Positions 8,678-18,338 are shown, counted from the stretch's first letter. The stretch: DNA of 64,000 nucleotides from Oscillospiraceae bacterium (GCA_028704415.1 JAQWFM010000003.1:1-64000); one strand, 5' to 3'. Notes: generated from the sequence alone by a model not told the origin. A program made the numbers and translations.

Positions 8678-9028
8678 TTACGGCCGGTCCCAAAGCTTAT
8701 CCAGGCTGTAATACTCCCGGTCTTTATCTAAAAACAGATGCACCACGAAATCCCGATAATCCAGCAGCACCCAGTGACCGCTGTCACGTCCCTCAACATG
8801 AGCGGGAACCAGACCGGCGGCTTCCTGCTCCAGGCGGGCCTCTACCTCGTCCGCCAAAGACTTAATCTGCGGTAAGGAGCTGGCGCTGGCCACAATGAAA
8901 TAATCTGCCAGGGAACTCTTCTGTCTCAGGTCATGTATTTTAATATCCTTGCCCTTCTTGTCTTCCAAAGCCTGCTTTACCAGGTTAACCTGTGCTTCAA
9001 TGCTCAAAATTACATCCATCCTTTTCAT
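8678..9028 (-). CDS. rsfS: Ribosome silencing factor RsfS
   Basis: RsfS binds ribosomal protein L14 and blocks subunit joining when nutrients are short. The family features ALEDKKGKDIKIHDLR, the SLADYFIVASASSLPQIKSLADEV core and HWVLLDYRDFVVHLF are all visible. The start is uncertain: the track begins at a TTG at 9034, the first ATG is at 9028 and another lies at 9019, and none has a well-spaced ribosome binding site. It follows the nadD-yqeK fusion, the classic nadD-yqeK-rsfS gene order. Confidence 0.92.
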   Translation of the reverse strand: MKRMDVILSIEAQVNLVKQALEDKKGKDIKIHDLRQKSSLADYFIVASASSLPQIKSLADEVEARLEQEAAGLVPAHVEGRDSGHWVLLDYRDFVVHLFLDKDREYYSLDKLWDRP

Positions 9029-9068
9029 TGACAATTTGCGGTTTGCTGTGGCTAGACAACATTGTGCT

Positions 9069-10268
9069 TCATTTGGTGCTCTGATCAGTTATCTCCCGGA
9101 GTGCAGCCGCACTCAGGGGGTTCAGGGTCTGGCCATCGACGGCCAGATGGTGCTCCACTGCTTTCAGGCAGGCAGCGACGGCCTGGTCCAAATTGGTTTC
9201 AGCCAGCTGCCTGAGCGGAGCCAAATCGCCGTAAGTTCTGCCCGGTTCCAGTTTATCCGCCAGATATATCACCTTTTCTAGCGGCGAAGCCCCTGCTCTT
9301 AAGACGGTATGATAACAGATTGCCAGCTCAATTGCTTGATCGTGAATATTAAACAGCTTAGCTAAAAGCCGGGCGGCTACCGGTCCGTGCCAGGCAGCTT
9401 CACTGTGCTGCATCTCGGCCGGGATCGGCAGAGACCACTCCTGCCGGAGCCGGGGAGTCTGCTCCTTGGCAAAATCATGTAATAAGGCTGCAACCGCAGT
9501 CTGATCCGGGTTGACGCCAAAGCGGCTGGCCAACTGCAGCGCATAAAACATCGTATCCAAAGAATGGATGATCCTGGGAACATGAATATAATTGTATAGT
9601 TTAGCCTCATATTCAGGCAGCCGGTTTCTGACGGCCGGACTAACCGTGTCCAGTATTTTTTCTTTCTGATAGAGCTGGTGCTTTTGGATAAAAGCAGCTA
9701 CCTTTGGGTTTAAGCTGGCCCAGGCGCTGTCATCATGCCGGGCTATCCGGGCTCGAATATCATGGGAAGCGTCCTCCGCCAGTGCCTGGCCAAGGAATAC
9801 ATAGCGCAGCCCCAGAGTCTGCTGCAGTCTCCGGGCTGCTGACTCAGCCTGGCTCGGATCAGTTCCCCGGCGGGGCGCAATAGCCAGCGTAACCAGTTTC
9901 AGCAACTCCGCCACATCATACCATCGGGTCAGATCTTTCAGGATATCCGAACCGCAGAGTAAATATATCTGATCGCCTGTATCTAAACCTGCTTTAATCT
10001 GTGCAATGGTTTCATAGGTAAAAGAAGGTTTAAGCCGGCGAACCTCTATCTGTGATATTTCAGTATCAGCCTGGCCGGCAAAGGCCAGCTCACACATCCG
10101 GTAGCGATAAGTCATGGAGCTTACACCCGCCGCGGCCTTGTGATAGGGATTACCCGCCGGCATGACCAGTACCCGGTCCAGCCGCAGCTGGCGACGCGCC
10201 AGGTCAGTCAAAGCAGCATGACTCAGATGCACCGGATCAAAGGTTCCGCCAAAATAGCCCAGGCGCAT
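9069..10268 (-). CDS. nadD-yqeK: NadD-YqeK fusion: nicotinate-nucleotide adenylyltransferase plus HD-domain hydrolase
   Basis: A 399-residue two-domain protein. Residues 1 to about 200 are NadD, with the nucleotidyltransferase motif GYFGGTFDPVHLSH at the start and the later HDIRARI, which correspond to the ATP-binding HxGH-type and ISSTxIR-type motifs. It makes deamido-NAD from nicotinate mononucleotide and ATP. Residues from about 205 are a YqeK-type HD domain with HVPRIIHSLDTM, AALLHDFAKEQ, HGPVAARLL and YLADKLEPGR. YqeK proteins hydrolyse symmetrical diadenosine tetraphosphate. In most Firmicutes these are two adjacent genes, and here they are one frame with no stop between. The ATG overlaps the purD stop by one base (TGATG). 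Confidence 0.93.
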   Translation of the reverse strand: MRLGYFGGTFDPVHLSHAALTDLARRQLRLDRVLVMPAGNPYHKAAAGVSSMTYRYRMCELAFAGQADTEISQIEVRRLKPSFTYETIAQIKAGLDTGDQIYLLCGSDILKDLTRWYDVAELLKLVTLAIAPRRGTDPSQAESAARRLQQTLGLRYVFLGQALAEDASHDIRARIARHDDSAWASLNPKVAAFIQKHQLYQKEKILDTVSPAVRNRLPEYEAKLYNYIHVPRIIHSLDTMFYALQLASRFGVNPDQTAVAALLHDFAKEQTPRLRQEWSLPIPAEMQHSEAAWHGPVAARLLAKLFNIHDQAIELAICYHTVLRAGASPLEKVIYLADKLEPGRTYGDLAPLRQLAETNLDQAVAACLKAVEHHLAVDGQTLNPLSAAALREITDQSTK

Positions 10269-11572
10269 CAGCGCGCCCCCTTAATCAGCGGATTATCTGC
10301 GCCGCCAATATCCTGGCGATAATAGGCTTGCTCAAAACGAATGTCTCGCACAGCCTGATAAGCCTGGCGGATCGCGTCAGCTAAGTGAGGAGCGGTAGCC
10401 ACCACATCCAGCACCCTGCCTCCCGCTGTTACCAGCCGTCCCTGGGCGTCAAGCGCGGTCCCCGCCTGGTATACCGTCACCCCTGAAAGCTGCTCCGCGG
10501 TTTCCAGGCCGTGAATTATCTTCCCCTTCTGGTAGGGGCCGGGATATCCGCCTGACGTCATAACAACACAACAGCTGGCCTCAGTCTGCCACTTAATGTC
10601 CATAGTGTCGAGCGTACCGGCCACGCAAGCTTCCAGAATATCCAGCAAATCAGTCTGCAGCAGTGGTAAAACAGTCTGGCATTCCGGATCGCCAAAGCGG
10701 GCATTGTATTCGATAACTTTGGGGCCCTGCTGCGTCAGCATCAGGCCCACATATAATACCCCGCAAAACGGCGTATAACGCTCCCGCATCAGTTGTAAAG
10801 TCGGCTCAATAATCTGCTGACGGATCACCCGCCACTCGTCCTCAGTCAGCCTGGCTCCGGGCACGACAACCCCCATGCCGCCGGTATTGGGCCCCTGATC
10901 GCCATCCCGGGCTCGCTTATGATCACGCGAAGGCGGCATCAGCGCATAATGAATCCCATCAGTAAACAGCAGCACGGTCAGTTCCGGCCCGCTCAGACAT
11001 TCCTCAAACAACAAGGTATTGCCAGCCTGGCCAAAGGCATGCTGATCCATAAGATATGAAACCGCCTCCTGAGCTTCAGCCCGGTTCTGGCAGATAAATA
11101 CGCCTTTGCCCAGGGCCAGACCATCGGCTTTGACCACAACCGGGAGGTCGCAGGTCTGTACATAAGCCCGGGCGGCCTCCAGCTGATCGCAGCTGACCGC
11201 CCGGGCTGTCGGTATACCGGCCTCACGCATCACCGTCTTGGCAAAGGACTTGCTGCTTTCAAGTCGGGCCGCGGCCTGTCTGGGACCAAACGCCGTTATG
11301 CCGGCTTCCTGCAGCCGGTCAGTCAGGCCCAGCGCCAGGGGATCATCCGGAGCCACCACCACCAGATCAGCCTGCAGTTCCTGAGCCAGTTTGACTTGTC
11401 CTGCCAGATCCGTTGCGGCAACCGGCGCGGTTTGCGCAAAATCCATAACACCCGCATTACCGGGGGCCACCACCACCTGACTGACCCGCGGGCTTTGCGC
11501 CAGCTGTCTGGCCAGCGCGGCTTCTCTTCCGCCGCCCCCGACTACTATGACCGTGTTATTCAATGCTTTCAT
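10268..11572 (-). CDS. purD: Phosphoribosylamine-glycine ligase
   Basis: Second step of purine synthesis, joining glycine to phosphoribosylamine with ATP in an ATP-grasp enzyme. Visible are the N-terminal VVGGGGREAALARQLAQSP, the ATP-grasp core VVVKADGLALGKGV, DHKRARDGDQGPNTGGMG and EYNARFGDPECQ. Its 434 residues are a normal length. It lies 62 bases after purH and its stop overlaps the nadD-yqeK start by one base, so it is the last purine gene of the cluster. Confidence 0.96.
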   Translation of the reverse strand: MKALNNTVIVVGGGGREAALARQLAQSPRVSQVVVAPGNAGVMDFAQTAPVAATDLAGQVKLAQELQADLVVVAPDDPLALGLTDRLQEAGITAFGPRQAAARLESSKSFAKTVMREAGIPTARAVSCDQLEAARAYVQTCDLPVVVKADGLALGKGVFICQNRAEAQEAVSYLMDQHAFGQAGNTLLFEECLSGPELTVLLFTDGIHYALMPPSRDHKRARDGDQGPNTGGMGVVVPGARLTEDEWRVIRQQIIEPTLQLMRERYTPFCGVLYVGLMLTQQGPKVIEYNARFGDPECQTVLPLLQTDLLDILEACVAGTLDTMDIKWQTEASCCVVMTSGGYPGPYQKGKIIHGLETAEQLSGVTVYQAGTALDAQGRLVTAGGRVLDVVATAPHLADAIRQAYQAVRDIRFEQAYYRQDIGGADNPLIKGAR

Positions 11573-11634
11573 TCCGCTAAGCTTACCTCCTGTACACTCT
11601 CAGATCATCCTGCGGCAGCGTCGGATGGCCGGTA

Positions 11635-13197
11635 TCAGTGTCTGAAATGTCTGGTTCCGGTCATCAGCATGCAGAGGTGCAGTTCATCACACGCTTTGAC
11701 TGAATCCTGATCTTTCAGCGAGCCGCCCGGCTGCACTACCGTTTTAATGCCGTAGCTGGCCGCCAATCTGACACAATCATCAAAAGGAAAGAAGGCATCA
11801 GAAGCCAGCACCGCGCCGCGAGCCTTATCCCCTGCCTGTTTTAAGGCAATCTCAGCGGCGGTAATCCGGTTGACCTGGCCGGGTCCGATCCCCAGAGTCT
11901 GCTCATTTTTCACCACGCAAATGCCATTGGATTTGACATGTTTTACCACGGTCATACCAAAGGCCGCATCTTTCCAATCCTCGCGTCCCGGCTGGACCTG
12001 AGTGACGCAGCGCAAGGCTGCCTCATCCCAAAGCGTGTTATCGGCCGTCTGAATTAAGAGGCCGTCATAAACGCTTTTGTAGATCATTTGCCCCTTAATG
12101 GCACCGCTTTGCAGCTCAGGCAGCTGGAGCAGGCGGATATTTTTCTTTTTTTCCAGAATGGCCAGAGCCTGTGCGCTAAAAGACGGTGCCAGGACAATTT
12201 CCAGGAATATGTGAGACATCTTTTCAGCCATGGCTGCATCTACTTCGCGATTGGCCGCTATAATCCCACCAAAAATGGACACCGGATCAGCTTCATAGGC
12301 CTTATCCCAGGCTTCATCCAGGGTATCCCTTACGGCAATGCCACAAGGATTGGCGTGCTTGACTGCCACGACTGCCGGCCGGTCAAACTCTCTGAGCATG
12401 GCCAGCGCGGCATCCGCATCCGATATGTTGTTATAGCTCAGTTCTTTTCCGTGCAGTTGCACTGCGCCCGGTAACGAGCCCTGATGCAGCAGAGGCACTC
12501 TGTAAAAAGCCGCAGACTGGTGGCTGTTTTCGCCATAACGCAGATCCTGCTGCTTTTCAAAAGTCAGGGTCAATTGGTCCGGGAAGCGCTTTGCCGCAGC
12601 CGGTTCAGCCTCTTTGGCCGTCTGGCCGCGGAAATAATCCGCAATCAGACTGTCATAAGCCGCGGTATGCGCAAAGACTTTGGCCGCCAATGCCTGGCGG
12701 AAAGCAATGGTCGTTTCACCAGTCGTCTGCAACTGAGCCAAAACCCGGGGATAATCCGCCGGATCGCAGACGACCGTTACGGCAGCGTGATTCTTGGCTG
12801 CCGCCCGCAGCAAGGTAGGGCCGCCGATATCAATGTTTTCTATACAGTCTGCAAAACTGGCGTCAGGGCGGCTGACAGTTTGCTTAAAAGGATATAGGTT
12901 AACTGCAACCAGATCGATTGGCGCAATGCCCAGCTTCTGAAGCGTCTCCAGATGCTCCGGAAGCTCACGGCGGGCTAAAATGCCGGCATGAATAGCGGGA
13001 TGCAGGGTCTTGACCCGGCCATCCAGGCACTCAGGAAAACCGGTTATCTCAGCTACATCTGTTACCGGCAGGCCATAGCCTCTTAAGGCTGCCGCGGTAC
13101 CACCGGTTGACAGTAACTGCCAGCCTGCTTGAATCAAGCCGCGGGAGAAGGCTTCCAGGCCTTGTTTATCTGATACACTAATCAATGCTCGTTTCAT
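11635..13197 (-). CDS. purH: Bifunctional AICAR formyltransferase / IMP cyclohydrolase
   Basis: Carries out the last two steps to IMP. The N-terminal cyclohydrolase (MGS-like) domain begins RALISVSDKQGLEAFSRGL, and the C-terminal formyltransferase domain carries the KHANPCGIAV motif and DAFFPFDDCVRLAASYGI. The track ORF starts 95 codons too early. I use the ATG at 13197, because the extra part is antisense-like and not family sequence, and AAAGG and GAGG lie upstream of this ATG. The 520-residue length is typical. Confidence 0.96.
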   Translation of the reverse strand: MKRALISVSDKQGLEAFSRGLIQAGWQLLSTGGTAAALRGYGLPVTDVAEITGFPECLDGRVKTLHPAIHAGILARRELPEHLETLQKLGIAPIDLVAVNLYPFKQTVSRPDASFADCIENIDIGGPTLLRAAAKNHAAVTVVCDPADYPRVLAQLQTTGETTIAFRQALAAKVFAHTAAYDSLIADYFRGQTAKEAEPAAAKRFPDQLTLTFEKQQDLRYGENSHQSAAFYRVPLLHQGSLPGAVQLHGKELSYNNISDADAALAMLREFDRPAVVAVKHANPCGIAVRDTLDEAWDKAYEADPVSIFGGIIAANREVDAAMAEKMSHIFLEIVLAPSFSAQALAILEKKKNIRLLQLPELQSGAIKGQMIYKSVYDGLLIQTADNTLWDEAALRCVTQVQPGREDWKDAAFGMTVVKHVKSNGICVVKNEQTLGIGPGQVNRITAAEIALKQAGDKARGAVLASDAFFPFDDCVRLAASYGIKTVVQPGGSLKDQDSVKACDELHLCMLMTGTRHFRH

Positions 13198-13270
13198 TTC
13201 CTCTGATCCTTTCTGTTTGAAACCGGAGGCGCCAGCCGCAGTACAGCCTGTCCATCCGGCTGATATGCTA

Positions 13271-13936
13271 TCAATCGGGCTGGACCTGTTGTTTAGTGAT
13301 GTAGACCCGACCGTCCTTCCAGAGCACACGGTTTTCCGCAATCGCCCGGACACAAGCGGGCAGGATGATCCATTCGGCCTCCCGCATAACCCGGGCCTGC
13401 AGCAGTTCAGGGGTGTCCTCCGGCTGAACCGCAACCGGTTTTTGCAGCAAAATCGGGCCGTGGTCATAGGCCGCGTCCACAAAATGCACAGTAGCCCCGG
13501 TTATTTTACAGCCATAATCCAGCACTCCCTGATGCGGGCGCAGGCCATAAAAGCCTGAGCCGCCAAAACTGGGTAAGAGCGACGGATGAATGTTAATAAT
13601 CCGGCGATCATAATGATGAATAAAATCCGGACCCAGCCTGGTCAAAAAGCCCGCCAATACCACCAGATCCGGCTGATAAACGGCCAGCGTTTGCAGCAGC
13701 GCCGCATCATAGGCAGCCTGAGAGGGATAGCTTTTGCGACTGACCACCGCCGCCGGTAAGCCGGCCGCCTTTGCCCGGTCCAAAGCCAGGGTCTGGGGCC
13801 GGGACGCAATCACCGCGCATAACCTGGCCGGTCCCAGCTGCTGTTCCTGCTGACTTTTAATCAGCGCCGCCAGATTGGTACCGCCGCCTGACACCAGAAC
13901 CGCGACCTTAAAGTTGCCAGATCTGACCCCGGGCAT
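13271..13936 (-). CDS. purN: Phosphoribosylglycinamide formyltransferase
   Basis: Transfers a formyl group from 10-formyl-tetrahydrofolate to GAR. Features are KVAVLVSGGGTNLAALI at the N-terminus, the folate/catalytic region with AGFLTRLG, INIHPSLLPSF and the histidine-aspartate pair in ITGATVHFVDAAYDHGPI. At 221 residues it is slightly longer than usual because of a short N-terminal lead. Its start overlaps the purF stop by one base (TAATG). purM, which often sits between purF and purN, is not here. Confidence 0.95.
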   Translation of the reverse strand: MPGVRSGNFKVAVLVSGGGTNLAALIKSQQEQQLGPARLCAVIASRPQTLALDRAKAAGLPAAVVSRKSYPSQAAYDAALLQTLAVYQPDLVVLAGFLTRLGPDFIHHYDRRIINIHPSLLPSFGGSGFYGLRPHQGVLDYGCKITGATVHFVDAAYDHGPILLQKPVAVQPEDTPELLQARVMREAEWIILPACVRAIAENRVLWKDGRVYITKQQVQPD

Positions 13937-15438
13937 TACCTGGCCTCCCCGGCGGCGGACAAAAACGCTGCAGCCGCTGCGTCGGTCTCAGGATAGCCCT
14001 GAGCGGCCAGATCGACTTTTTTCAAATCGGCCATGGCGCGTTTAGGCGCACCAGCCGGGAAGCTGCCGTCAAAGCAGCTGCTGCAGCAGCCCATTGTGAG
14101 GCCCTTAAGACTGTGTTTTAAACCGGCTAAACTTAAAAACGCCAGGCTGTCTGCCTCAATGAGTTGCCGCAACGCCTCCCGGCTCATATGACTGGCAGAA
14201 AGCTCTTCCTGAGCAGGGGTGTCAATGCCATAGTAGCAGGGATAGGCAACCGGGGGCGAAGCAACCCGCATGTGCACTTCAAGCGCTCCGGCTTGCTTGA
14301 GCATGTTAATCACGTGCCGGGTCGTCGTCCCCCTCACGACCGAATCATCTACCATAACCAGACGTTTACCCTTAACCGAAGGCGCCAGCGCGCTGAATTT
14401 CATGGAAACAGCTAATTCCCGCTGCATCTGGGTGGGCTGGATAAAAGTACGGCCGACATAGCGGTTTTTGAGGATACCCTGAGCGTAAGGTAAGCCGCTG
14501 GCTTCCGCAAAGCCCATGGCGGCCGTCAGGCCAGAATCAGGCGCTCCGATTACCAGATCAGCCGTCGCCGGTGCCTGAGCAGCTAACGCTTTACCGGCCT
14601 CATAGCGGGAGGCAAACACATTACAGCCGTCAATGGTGCTGTCGGGGCGGGCAAAGTAGACAAATTCAAACAGGCATAACCTGCCGGCTGCCCGACAGCT
14701 TTCCGCTTCCCCGCTTTGCATCCGTTCCGAAGCTAAACCGTGTTTGGAAATCGTCACCACTTCGCCCGGGTCAATATCCCGGATAAAGGTGCCGCCGATG
14801 GCCTGAATCGCACAGGATTCAGAGGCCAGGATATACGCATTGTCCAGCCGGCCCAAACACAGCGGGCGGATGCCCAGGGGGTCACGGACGCCAATCACTT
14901 TGCCGGCCGTCATAATGGTCAGTGAATAGGATCCCTTAAGCTCTGCCATCATCATAAACACCGCGTCTTCAATCCGGTTTGTCAGGATCCGGTTACGGGC
15001 CAGTAAAGACAGCATAACTTCTGAATCTGAGGTCGTCTGGAAGACTGCGCCGTTATCTTCAAGCCGGCTGCGCAGTTCCTCCGCGTTGGTGATGGTGCCG
15101 TTATGAGCCAGGGCAATCTGCCCGGTTCTTGACTTAATCAGTAAGGGCATGGCCAGCCCCGCGCCCAGGCCGCCTTGCGTCGGGTAGCGGACATGCCCGA
15201 TGGCCGCAAAACCCGGCATCAGATTCAGCGTCATTTCATCAAAAACTTCTACTACCAGCCCTTCCTCTTTATGTAGAAATAGCTTGCCCTGGTTATTGAC
15301 ACAGATCCCGGCGCTTTCCTGCCCCCGGTGCTGCAGTGCGAACAATCCGTAATAAGCCATTCTGGCGGCATCCTCGCGTTGCTGCGACACATCAAATATG
15401 CCGTAGACCCCGCACTCATCATGTAGCTTATCTGACAT
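13936..15438 (-). CDS. purF: Amidophosphoribosyltransferase
   Basis: Commits PRPP to purine synthesis using glutamine. After a short propeptide, Cys9 in HDECGVYGIF is the N-terminal nucleophile exposed by cleavage. The glutaminase half has LFALQHRGQESAGI, and the PRTase half has VMVDDSVVRGTTT. Cysteines in RLCLFEFVY, AYPCYYGID and MGCCSSC match the four 4Fe-4S ligands of the Bacillus-type oxygen-sensitive enzyme, so a cluster is likely. GGAGGT precedes the ATG. It is followed without a gap by purN. Confidence 0.97.
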   Translation of the reverse strand: MSDKLHDECGVYGIFDVSQQREDAARMAYYGLFALQHRGQESAGICVNNQGKLFLHKEEGLVVEVFDEMTLNLMPGFAAIGHVRYPTQGGLGAGLAMPLLIKSRTGQIALAHNGTITNAEELRSRLEDNGAVFQTTSDSEVMLSLLARNRILTNRIEDAVFMMMAELKGSYSLTIMTAGKVIGVRDPLGIRPLCLGRLDNAYILASESCAIQAIGGTFIRDIDPGEVVTISKHGLASERMQSGEAESCRAAGRLCLFEFVYFARPDSTIDGCNVFASRYEAGKALAAQAPATADLVIGAPDSGLTAAMGFAEASGLPYAQGILKNRYVGRTFIQPTQMQRELAVSMKFSALAPSVKGKRLVMVDDSVVRGTTTRHVINMLKQAGALEVHMRVASPPVAYPCYYGIDTPAQEELSASHMSREALRQLIEADSLAFLSLAGLKHSLKGLTMGCCSSCFDGSFPAGAPKRAMADLKKVDLAAQGYPETDAAAAAFLSAAGEAR

Positions 15439-15450
15439 TCGGACCTCCGC

Positions 15451-15957
15451 TCAGACTAAACCATCCTCAGCCAATTGCGTGGCTAAGCTGCGGTCTTTGG
15501 TTTCAACCTTATCTTTTAACTCCAGCTTATAGGCTTCCAGACATGCCGCCAAATGCTTATCCTCCAGCGCCAGAATCTGAGCAGCCAGAATCGCCGCGTT
15601 AACTGCGCCGTTAATGGCTACGGTAGCAACCGGAATGCCCGTGGGCATCTGTACCTCAGCCAGGAGCGCATCCACCCCCGCCAATGGTCCTGCGGCCAGC
15701 GGAACGCCAATGACCGGCAAGGTAGTGCTGGCAGCCAGGACACCGGGCAGATGCGCAGCCAGACCTGCGGCGGCAATGATAACGCCAAAACCCCGGGATT
15801 TAGCGTCCGCTGCCAGCTGCACCGCTTTTTGCGGCGTTCGATGTGCCGAACAAATATGGGTTTCAAACGGCATGCCCCAGGTCTGTAATTGTTTGAGACC
15901 GTTTTTCATAACCGCGTAATCTGAATCGCTGCCCATAATGACCAGAACTGATTTCAT
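15451..15957 (-). CDS. purE: N5-carboxyaminoimidazole ribonucleotide mutase
   Basis: Moves the carboxyl group to C4 of the imidazole ring in purine synthesis. The N-terminal IMGSDSDYAVM and the following ICSAHRTP motif identify class I PurE. The true start is the ATG at 15957 with AGGGGGAT upstream, not the earlier track start. Length is then 168 residues, as expected. Class I PurE normally works with PurK, which is not in the window. It leads the purEFNHD series and lies 31 bases after prfB. Confidence 0.95.
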   Translation of the reverse strand: MKSVLVIMGSDSDYAVMKNGLKQLQTWGMPFETHICSAHRTPQKAVQLAADAKSRGFGVIIAAAGLAAHLPGVLAASTTLPVIGVPLAAGPLAGVDALLAEVQMPTGIPVATVAINGAVNAAILAAQILALEDKHLAACLEAYKLELKDKVETKDRSLATQLAEDGLV

Positions 15958-15988
15958 GTTTATCCCCCTGTTGTAATAGAGCTTATAT

Positions 15989-17119
15989 TTAAACCTGATC
16001 CGCGCCTGCCAGTTCATTTTTAACATTCATCGTCAGGTAGGCATTAATAAAACCGTCCAGGTGCCCGTCCATCACGGCAGCCACATCACTCTCCTCATAG
16101 CCGCTGCGGTGGTCCTTGACCATGGTATAAGGGCAGAACACATATGAACGGATCTGACTTCCCCAGGCATTAGACATCTGATCCCCCTTAAGGTCATCAA
16201 TCTGATCCAGATGTTTTGACTTAGCCAGCGCAAAAAGTCTTGATTTCAGCATGGCCATGGCCGTGTCGCGGTTCTGGAACTGGGACCGCTCTGCCTGGCA
16301 GCTGACCACAATGCCGGTCGGAATATGCGTCAGCCGTACCGCGGAAGATGTCTTATTGACGTGCTGACCGCCGGCGCCGGAAGAACGGAATACATCCATT
16401 TTTATATCCTCCGGCCGGATTTCAATCTTTATCGTATCATCCAGCTCCGGCAGTATTTCACAACTGGCAAAGGATGTATGCCGGCGGCCGGAGGAATCAA
16501 AGGGCGAAATCCGCACCAGCCGGTGCACCCCCATTTCTGATTTCAAATAGCCATAGGCATTTTCCCCGGAGATGAGCAGGCTGCAGCTTTTAAGCCCGGC
16601 GGTTTCGCCGGGCAGTTCATCCAGCACTTTCACTTCCATCTCATGATCATCCGCCCAGCGCAGGTACATCCGTTCCAGCATCTCTGCCCAGTCCATCGCC
16701 TCTGTACCGCCCTCCCCGGCATGCAGTGTCAGGATGGCGTTATGGTCGTCATATTCCCCGGTAAAGAGCGTCTCCAGGCGCAAATGGTCAATCTCTTGCC
16801 TCAGTCTGGCGGTTCCCTGACTGACTTCCTCAACCTCGCCCAGGTCCTCCGCCTCATTGGCCAGATCAATCAGCAGCAGTAACTCCTCCCGCTGATGTTC
16901 CAGAGCCCGGAAACGCGAAACTTTACGGCGCATATGCGTGATTTGGGTCTGCACCTTTTGCGCGTTTTCCGTATCATTCCAAAAATCAGGCTCCTGAGCA
17001 CGAGCCTCCAGCTCAGATGCTTCATCCTCCGTCCGTTCAATATAAAGAGCGGCCTTTAAATCCTGCAGCTCTGCTTCCATCCGTGTCAGATCCTGTTTAT
17101 AAGCATCATATTCCAGCAT
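15989..17119 (-). CDS. prfB: Peptide chain release factor 2
   Basis: Ends translation at UGA and UAA codons. The SPF stop-recognition tripeptide (ISPFDSSGRRHTSF) and the GGQ hydrolysis motif (SSGAGGQHVNKTSS) are both present. The whole 376-residue protein is in one frame. The place where many RF2 genes carry the CTTTGA programmed frameshift reads CTT TAT here, so the autoregulatory frameshift is absent. The start overlaps the aminotransferase gene by 14 bases, with AGGA upstream. Confidence 0.97.
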   Translation of the reverse strand: MLEYDAYKQDLTRMEAELQDLKAALYIERTEDEASELEARAQEPDFWNDTENAQKVQTQITHMRRKVSRFRALEHQREELLLLIDLANEAEDLGEVEEVSQGTARLRQEIDHLRLETLFTGEYDDHNAILTLHAGEGGTEAMDWAEMLERMYLRWADDHEMEVKVLDELPGETAGLKSCSLLISGENAYGYLKSEMGVHRLVRISPFDSSGRRHTSFASCEILPELDDTIKIEIRPEDIKMDVFRSSGAGGQHVNKTSSAVRLTHIPTGIVVSCQAERSQFQNRDTAMAMLKSRLFALAKSKHLDQIDDLKGDQMSNAWGSQIRSYVFCPYTMVKDHRSGYEESDVAAVMDGHLDGFINAYLTMNVKNELAGADQV

Positions 17120-18338
17120 GCGCTTGTCTTTCCTGTTCCTTATAATTTGATGTCCTTTGCCGGGCTACAAAATCAGCCATCCGGCACATAGCGGTTTCTA
17201 TATTTTCCAGCGAAGCGGCGTAACTGATCCGGACATAACCTTCAGCACAGCTGCCAAACGCGGTTCCGGGCACCACGGCGACCTTTTGGTCAAACAGCAG
17301 CTGTTCGCAAAATGCCTCCGAGGAGAGGCCGGTGCTGCGGATATCCGGAAACACATAAAAGGCCCCGCCCGGTTCAAAGCAAGGCAACCCCATATCCTGC
17401 AGTCGGCGCAGTAATACGCGCCGACGGCCGTCATACTCATCCCGCATCTCCCGGACCAGATCCTCACTGTGCCGCAAGGCTTCAAGCGCCGCATATTGCG
17501 CCAGGGTCGGAGCACTCATGATAACATACTGATGAATTTTATTCATAGCCGCAATCACTGCCGCCGGCGCCATAGCGTAGCCCAGTCTCCAGCCTGTCAT
17601 GGCAAAGGCCTTGGAAAATCCGCCAATTACCACGCAACGTGATTTCAACTCTGGAAGGGCCGCCGGAGAAGTAAACGTATTGGGCGCGTAGGTCAGTTCC
17701 GCGTACAGCTCATCACTGATCACCGCAATATCCGGATGCGCCCGCAGCACCGGCAGCAACGCCTCCAGGTCCTGCCGGTTCATAACTGCTCCGGTAGGAT
17801 TATTGGGGTAGGCCATGATCAGTAGTTTGGTCCTGGCGGTAATGGCAGCTTCCAGCTGCCGGGGCTGCAGTTTAAAGTCAAAATCTGCCGACAGCGGAAT
17901 AGGCCGGGGGGTGGCGCCGGCCAGCTTCACGCAGGCGTTATAAGCTACATAGGCAGGTTCGGGCACTAAAACTTCTTCCCCCGGATTAATTAAAGCCCTG
18001 ACCGCGTCATCAATGGCCTCACTGCCCCCCACTGTGATCATGATTTCCTTTTGCGGGTCATAGCTAAGCTCAAAACGGCGTTTCACATAATCGGATACCG
18101 CCTGCCGCAGTTCTTTCATCCCCTGATTAGCCGTGTAATGGGTGCGACCGCTCTCAAGGGAGTAAATACCGGCTTCCCGCACCGTCCAGGGCGTCACAAA
18201 ATCCGGCTCGCCAATGGATAAGGAAATCACTTCGCCTTTCATTTCATTAGCCAGATCAAAAAAGCGGCGAATACCGGAAGGGGGAATAGACTGCACCCGA
18301 TCTGACAGGCGCGGGGACTCTGGTTTGGTCAAACTCAT
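17106..18338 (-). CDS. PLP-dependent class I/II aminotransferase
   Basis: A fold-type I aminotransferase of 410 residues. It shows the N-terminal SIGEPDFVTP motif, YPNNPTGAVM, DELYAELTY and the PLP-lysine motif GGFSKAFAMTGWRLGY, and the arginine that binds the carboxylate lies in GYVRISYAAS. The overall pattern fits the aspartate/aromatic/alanine aminotransferase group (PatA-like), but the substrate cannot be fixed by reading. Its ATG overlaps the stop of the Lrp-type regulator as ATGA, so this regulator probably controls it. Confidence 0.9.
   Translation of the reverse strand: MSLTKPESPRLSDRVQSIPPSGIRRFFDLANEMKGEVISLSIGEPDFVTPWTVREAGIYSLESGRTHYTANQGMKELRQAVSDYVKRRFELSYDPQKEIMITVGGSEAIDDAVRALINPGEEVLVPEPAYVAYNACVKLAGATPRPIPLSADFDFKLQPRQLEAAITARTKLLIMAYPNNPTGAVMNRQDLEALLPVLRAHPDIAVISDELYAELTYAPNTFTSPAALPELKSRCVVIGGFSKAFAMTGWRLGYAMAPAAVIAAMNKIHQYVIMSAPTLAQYAALEALRHSEDLVREMRDEYDGRRRVLLRRLQDMGLPCFEPGGAFYVFPDIRSTGLSSEAFCEQLLFDQKVAVVPGTAFGSCAEGYVRISYAASLENIETAMCRMADFVARQRTSNYKEQERQAHAGI

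Noticed and set aside
15989-17119. Programmed frameshift in prfB
   Set aside because: The protein is in one frame and the usual CTTTGA site reads CTTTAT.
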